64,000 nucleotides of DNA from Thysanoteuthis rhombus (lineage: Eukaryota; Mollusca; Cephalopoda; Oegopsida; Thysanoteuthidae), in NCBI GenBank assembly GCA_963457665.1, contig OY735216.1, forward strand, positions 40,528,044-40,592,043, given 5' to 3'. Each line of letters opens with the position of its first letter. The first letter of the stretch is position 1. Shown here piece after piece: positions 59,873 through 64,000 of this stretch. Both the position numbers and the translations under genes were made by a program. The notes beneath the pieces are model-generated. The model had not been told where the DNA came from, made no database searches, and was given only the letters and a program-made list of their open reading frames with translations.

Positions 59873-61055
59873 TTTCTGCGATTATTCGTCTTATCAACCA
59901 GGACTAGACGCTAAACAAACGAGATGCTGTTTGGAAAATTTATCATACCATGTTTTAAGAAAAAATAGGTGAATTTCTATCGCATCCGGCGAGTTGAGAT
60001 TGAAACAGAACCTATTCAATATATAATTATTTGAAAAAAAATCATCTTATTCTTATTCATATTATGCGAAGATAGTACTTCTAACTTCAATATAAATTTT
60101 CATGAAAACGAAAAACTGTTAGAGGTTTCGCATACTGTTCATGAAATAAGTCTGAAATCAACACAATTAATTGAATTATATAGGTACATTCTTAACCTCC
60201 CGTCTACATACACACTTAAGTCAATGCAGTTACATGAACGGGAAAATATATTGGATTTTCATTTTTATTCATCGAAGTTGTTTTTGTTATTTTATGTCAT
60301 TTTTTTGCTTGACAATGTCATTAATTTTCTCTTGTCGATTTATCTTTGAGAATAATGTCGAGAACCTTGTTCATCAATCTGATCTGTAAAAAAACTATCA
60401 GATTTCATCATATTCTTCTAATTAAAGACGAAACCTTTTGAAACGATTTCTTTTCATATCCTTTCAATGTGAATCTATCATGAAGCCGAAAAGACTGGAG
60501 TTCATTCCTAATTCGATCATATTCTTTACTCCAACATTATTACCATCAAATACAGATCTAATCAATTTCACAAGGAAGAATTGTTCGTAAAATAAGCCTG
60601 GGAAATTAAGTTGCGCTGACCGCGACAGTCATACCGACAAAGACCGGATCATTAGGACAAGTAAAGGGAAGTTCTGTTTAATCTCCCGTCGGACTGGAGT
60701 CGATCGAAATCATTTTTAAGCAGCTTCGATCTCTGAATCACTCATAAATCCGATGCCGCTTCTCCGATTCTGTTCCCATTACTGATATTCAAGCAAATAT
60801 GCAATTCACTTCTGCTTTATGATAGTAAGCACTTTTCACGACCGAGAGATCACTCAACCATTCATGGCGGAGGATTCATTTATATTAACTAAAAATAGCG
60901 ATTATCAGGTACTGATGGCTCCCTCAATGAGAAATGAGTTGAACCACTGAAAAATCTTGAGGAAATTATTGACACAAAAAACACTAGATACAAAATATCT
61001 ACTAGAAAATAGAACCTTGAATTTTTAGCAGAATATCGGAGAAAAATTTTCCCTG
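59873..61055. other. Unassigned DNA
   Basis: A patch at 60610-60770 is relatively G+C-rich (GCGCTGACCGCGACAGTC) but has no recognised motif. Confidence 0.35.
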
Positions 61056-61059
61056 TGCG

Positions 61060-61400
61060 TATTATTGCGTTGGAGCTAGAGGGCTAAAAATACAGATATG
61101 TACGCAAGGGGAAAATTTTTTTGACTCCCCCTCCAGATGAGCTTTTACGGGGGGGGGCTAATCTACAGTATAAGTTTCTGCTAACTTGGTCCCTTAGTTT
61201 GTGACCAGTAGCATTCACGTTTGTTTTTTGATAAACCAAACATTCTTAGTCATCATTGTCAAATGAAAAACGAGAGAAGTAACCAATTAATTGGTTACTC
61301 TATTTCCATTTTTAATTGATCACCCGAAATATAGTATGCTGCAAGAAATTGGTCGCATAATAGTTTCCATTAAGTAACTAACCTGACGTGTGATTCATTT
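61060..61400 (+). repeat. Dispersed ~430-bp repeat, copy 9
   Basis: Shows TTGGAGCTAGAGGGCTAAAA, CTACAGTATAAGTTTCTGC, TTGGTCCCTTAGTTTGTG, the GAGAGAAGTAAC block, AATTGATCACCCGAAATATA and the TAACTAACCTGACGTG end. Confidence 0.8.
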
Positions 61401-63020
61401 CTAATTAGAATGAAGCCTTCACATTGAAAAAGTAGACGCCTGTTAAATAGTAAACCTAGGAAGGAGGTTCGCTGTCTCCATTATTAATTGACTACATCCT
61501 TTTGGCAGAATAAATATATTTTTTCTTTATGCGAGAAAAGATATTAAAAAATGTGCCATTGCCTTCTGTTTCACTTTCTTCGAAATTGTTGGAATATCAT
61601 CAAATTCATCTTCTTTTAACTTGCTTTGGTGAGTAGGGCCGAATAGAGTGAGTGATAGGCCTGAGCCACATGGGAAATGTCGATCTTCATTTCAAACCTC
61701 AATAAGTATGTTTGAAATTATTGCTAAATTTGTGTAATTTATGTATCTGTGTATACATGTACGCCTGTGGTGTAAGACTTCCGTTAAAACCGCAGGCCTT
61801 GAAAAAAAGGAAACGAGTTTTCTTTACCAAATGTCTGTAAGCCATGTGTGTAAAGGTTTTGCTCTTTTCTCTCCATTCTCGACGAAGCAAAAAATGTCTG
61901 AATTTTCCAGCTGAAACTTTATTCATTATTATATATTTTTTTTTTCAATTTTGCCGCTCTTTGATCGGAACGATTAGACCGTTTTTTACAGTCTACGACC
62001 GTTAAGCAAGCAGCGTGAAATAAACATGGCCCGGAGTAAAAATCAGAAAATGGATAATATGACTAAGATTGAATGACATCTGCAACAAAAGCATAAAAAA
62101 TCAAACGGAGACGATAAAAAAAATATCAATAACGATAGCAGTGGTTCATAAAAGTTTAAGTTTTAAAATAATACTATTGTGCGCGCTGATAGGGATAAAC
62201 AAACAATACATCGTTGAAAGAGGGTTGGATAATGAGGAATGCAACTATACGTCTGAATTTGAAAGAGGTTTGCTGGTTGTATTTCGTAGCTTAATAGGTC
62301 CCGATTGGGCAAGTTCATAAAGGTAAAACCTGCAAGCTCAAATGTCGTGGAAAGTTTATTGTTTATTCCCGACACATGCTATTTACTTAACGACCGTGAT
62401 AGGGGTGATTAAGGTGCTAACATTTTATGTGAACTATTTCCAACGTGACTTGAAAACAGCTTCGTGTCGATATCGCATTAATACCAGAAACAACTGATGA
62501 TTTATGAAACCAGTTGAGTGATCTAAATAGATGAATGCAAAAATAGGGTTACAGTTGAACACTAAAAACACAAAAATAATGTTCAATAATGAAGTCCCGA
62601 AAAAAAATCCTAAGAATAGATAGTGGAGTCTTAGAATAGGTTTAGGAATACATTTACTTAAGTCAAGTGATAAAGCAATCCCAGACTCCTAGTACATGAG
62701 TGAAAATTATCTGCTTATTGTATTTCCAATGATTAAAACTTGACCATGTTTGGGGTCATCAATTTTTACTTACGGAAGCTTGGAGCCGAATTTCAATCGA
62801 TACCCTAAGAAAGCACTGGCTGTGAAAAATGAAAAAATAAGAATTTAAAAAATGATGACAAAAATGATGACAACAATGAAGTGAAATAACCAGTCCGTTC
62901 AAAAGTCACCGGAAGTTCAACAAATACAACGTCCACCCTATTCGATAGAGCTGAGCAGCCCATTTAATAGGCGATGAGAGAATCCACATTTGAATGAATA
63001 TTTAGCCCTGACAATCCATT
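61401..63020. other. Unassigned DNA
   Basis: The 83-aa frame at 62069-62320 (+) and 75-aa frame at 61699-61926 (-) have no recognised motif. Confidence 0.35.
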
Positions 63021-63027
63021 AAAGTAT

Positions 63028-63122
63028 ACATATGTGTGCATATGTGTATGTGTGTGAGTGCGTATGGGTGTGTGCATGTGAGTGTTTATGTGGACATATG
63101 TATGTGTATGTATGTGTAGATG
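63028..63122. repeat. Imperfect (TG)n/(TATG)n repeat
   Basis: Mixed TGTG, TATG and TGAG units. Confidence 0.75.
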
Positions 63123-63164
63123 CACGCAAAAATCAGATTTCCCCCGATGATTTACGTTCCCAAT

Positions 63165-63575
63165 GATCACAAAATAACTGGTCCGTCATTCAATGGAAAA
63201 CTTCACATGATCATTGTCTTTCAGCAGCATGTAATGTTCGTGGTGATCAATTAAAAAGTTTGGAAAGGGATTATCAATAAATGAGATACTTCTCTCGTTT
63301 TTTGTTGGGTAGCAATCGCAAAGAAAAAGGCGTGAGAGCTGCCGGATACAAAACCAAATCACCAATGTGACATAAACGTGCATTGCAAATTGAAGCCCCC
63401 TCTAAAAAAACTATTTCGCAGGAATTTTCAAAAAAAAGCAAAACCGTTATTTGCAGATATAATAAGGAGTATATGTTCGAATTTCCAGCATCGTAACTCA
63501 ATTAGTGTGGTCTGGATTCGTGATACATAGACAGCCAGACAGACAGATCAAGTTAAAAACTGAAGAGACCTATCA
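63165..63575 (-). repeat. Dispersed ~430-bp repeat, copy 10
   Basis: Plus-strand order: CATTCAATGGAAAACTTCAC, CAGCAGCATGTAATGTTCG, GGTGATCAATTAAAAAGTTT, TGTTGGGTAGC, CATTGCAAATTGAAGCC, ATAATAAGGAGTATATGTTC and CAGCCAGACAGACAGA. Confidence 0.8.
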
Positions 63576-63728
63576 CACGAAAAATTGCTACCTTTATAAT
63601 TCTGAATTGAATGTCCATGCATTCAAAGATGGAAAATTCTAACACAAATCAACATATTCATACATTGTAAAAATAACGGATATTCATTTGGACATGGTAA
63701 AGTTTTTAGAACCATCAATTTACCGGTT
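63576..63728. other. Unassigned spacer
   Basis: No motif seen. Confidence 0.3.
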
Positions 63729-63729
63729 G

Positions 63730-63970
63730 ACTGCTCAGCTCAGTTGGTACGAGCGGTATCAGATGGTTCCTTTGATGTGTGCAGGTTCGATCCCTTCAAC
63801 AGCCCATTTCTTTGTGAGCTGATCGGCATATCATCGTCGTGTAAAAAGAGGATGTCGATACGAAAGAGGTTCCTACTAAAAATAACGTCTTCATAATACA
63901 TATTATTATGTACGCACGAATGCCTCCTGCTGGGACTGGATCCAGGACCGAGAACAGATTTTATTACGGT
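63730..63970 (+). repeat. tRNA-derived SINE
   Basis: Box A CAGCTCAGTTGGT (63736-63748) and box B GGTTCGATCCC (63784-63794) are spaced as in a tRNA gene. An acceptor stem and anticodon arm are not cleanly pairable, so this is a tRNA-derived SINE head rather than a tRNA gene. The following ~170 bp probably form the body. It should be read by RNA polymerase III if intact. Confidence 0.55.
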
Positions 63971-64000
63971 CATAAAATATGTAGTTTAAAGAAATGGAAA

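Noticed and set aside
63736..63794. Functional tRNA gene
   Set aside because: A and B boxes are good but acceptor and anticodon stems do not pair cleanly, so a tRNA-derived SINE is more likely.

Overview
The window looks like intergenic or intronic DNA of a large, AT-rich, repeat-dense animal genome. A mollusc, probably a cephalopod such as an octopus, is my best guess. The evidence is the combination of long (AT)n, (AC)n and (ATG)n microsatellites, RTE-like LINE fragments ending in (ATG)n, Penelope-like (PLE) remnants with GIY-YIG and hammerhead motifs, ZBED5/SCAND3-like hAT remnants, and tRNA-derived SINE heads. There is no bacterial gene structure, no operon, and no complete host protein-coding gene that I can recognise. 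Nearly all open frames are short, overlap simple repeats, or are pieces of decayed transposons.

Layout. 0-7 kb: a dispersed ~430-bp repeat (1.8 kb) and a decayed ZBED5-like hAT gene (4.9-6.45 kb). 7.4-10.6 kb: microsatellites, two head-to-head PLE 3' regions carrying GIY-YIG remnants, a second hAT fragment, and a near-perfect 40-bp inverted repeat from a hammerhead-type repeat. 12.05-13.9 kb: a purine-rich ~74-bp satellite. 14-20.4 kb: tRNA-like SINE heads, an inverted LINE 3' end, Tc1 and mariner remnants, and another ~430-bp repeat. 22-28 kb: microsatellites, a SINE head and a 40-bp minisatellite that keeps exact phase. 27.7-34.6 kb: four copies of the ~430-bp repeat plus a 252-bp tandem duplication. 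35.4-37.55 kb: the longest LINE copy (endonuclease end, RT, 3' domain). 42-49 kb: truncated LINE copies, one inserted inside another, and one unassigned 123-aa frame. 51.4-56.5 kb: a PLE-like region with an RT fragment, an apparently intact hammerhead core and a separate foldback pair of hammerhead-like motifs, mixed with 146-bp and 131-bp tandem repeats. 57-64 kb: mostly unassigned AT-rich DNA with two more ~430-bp repeats and a SINE head.

The genes do not work together as a host pathway. The coherent story is retroelement biology: one PLE-like lineage supplies an RT fragment, GIY-YIG remnants and self-cleaving-RNA-like motifs, an RTE-like LINE lineage supplies 3' ends that have seeded (ATG)n microsatellites, and several DNA transposons are long dead. 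All homology calls rest on reading translated motifs by eye; no search was run.
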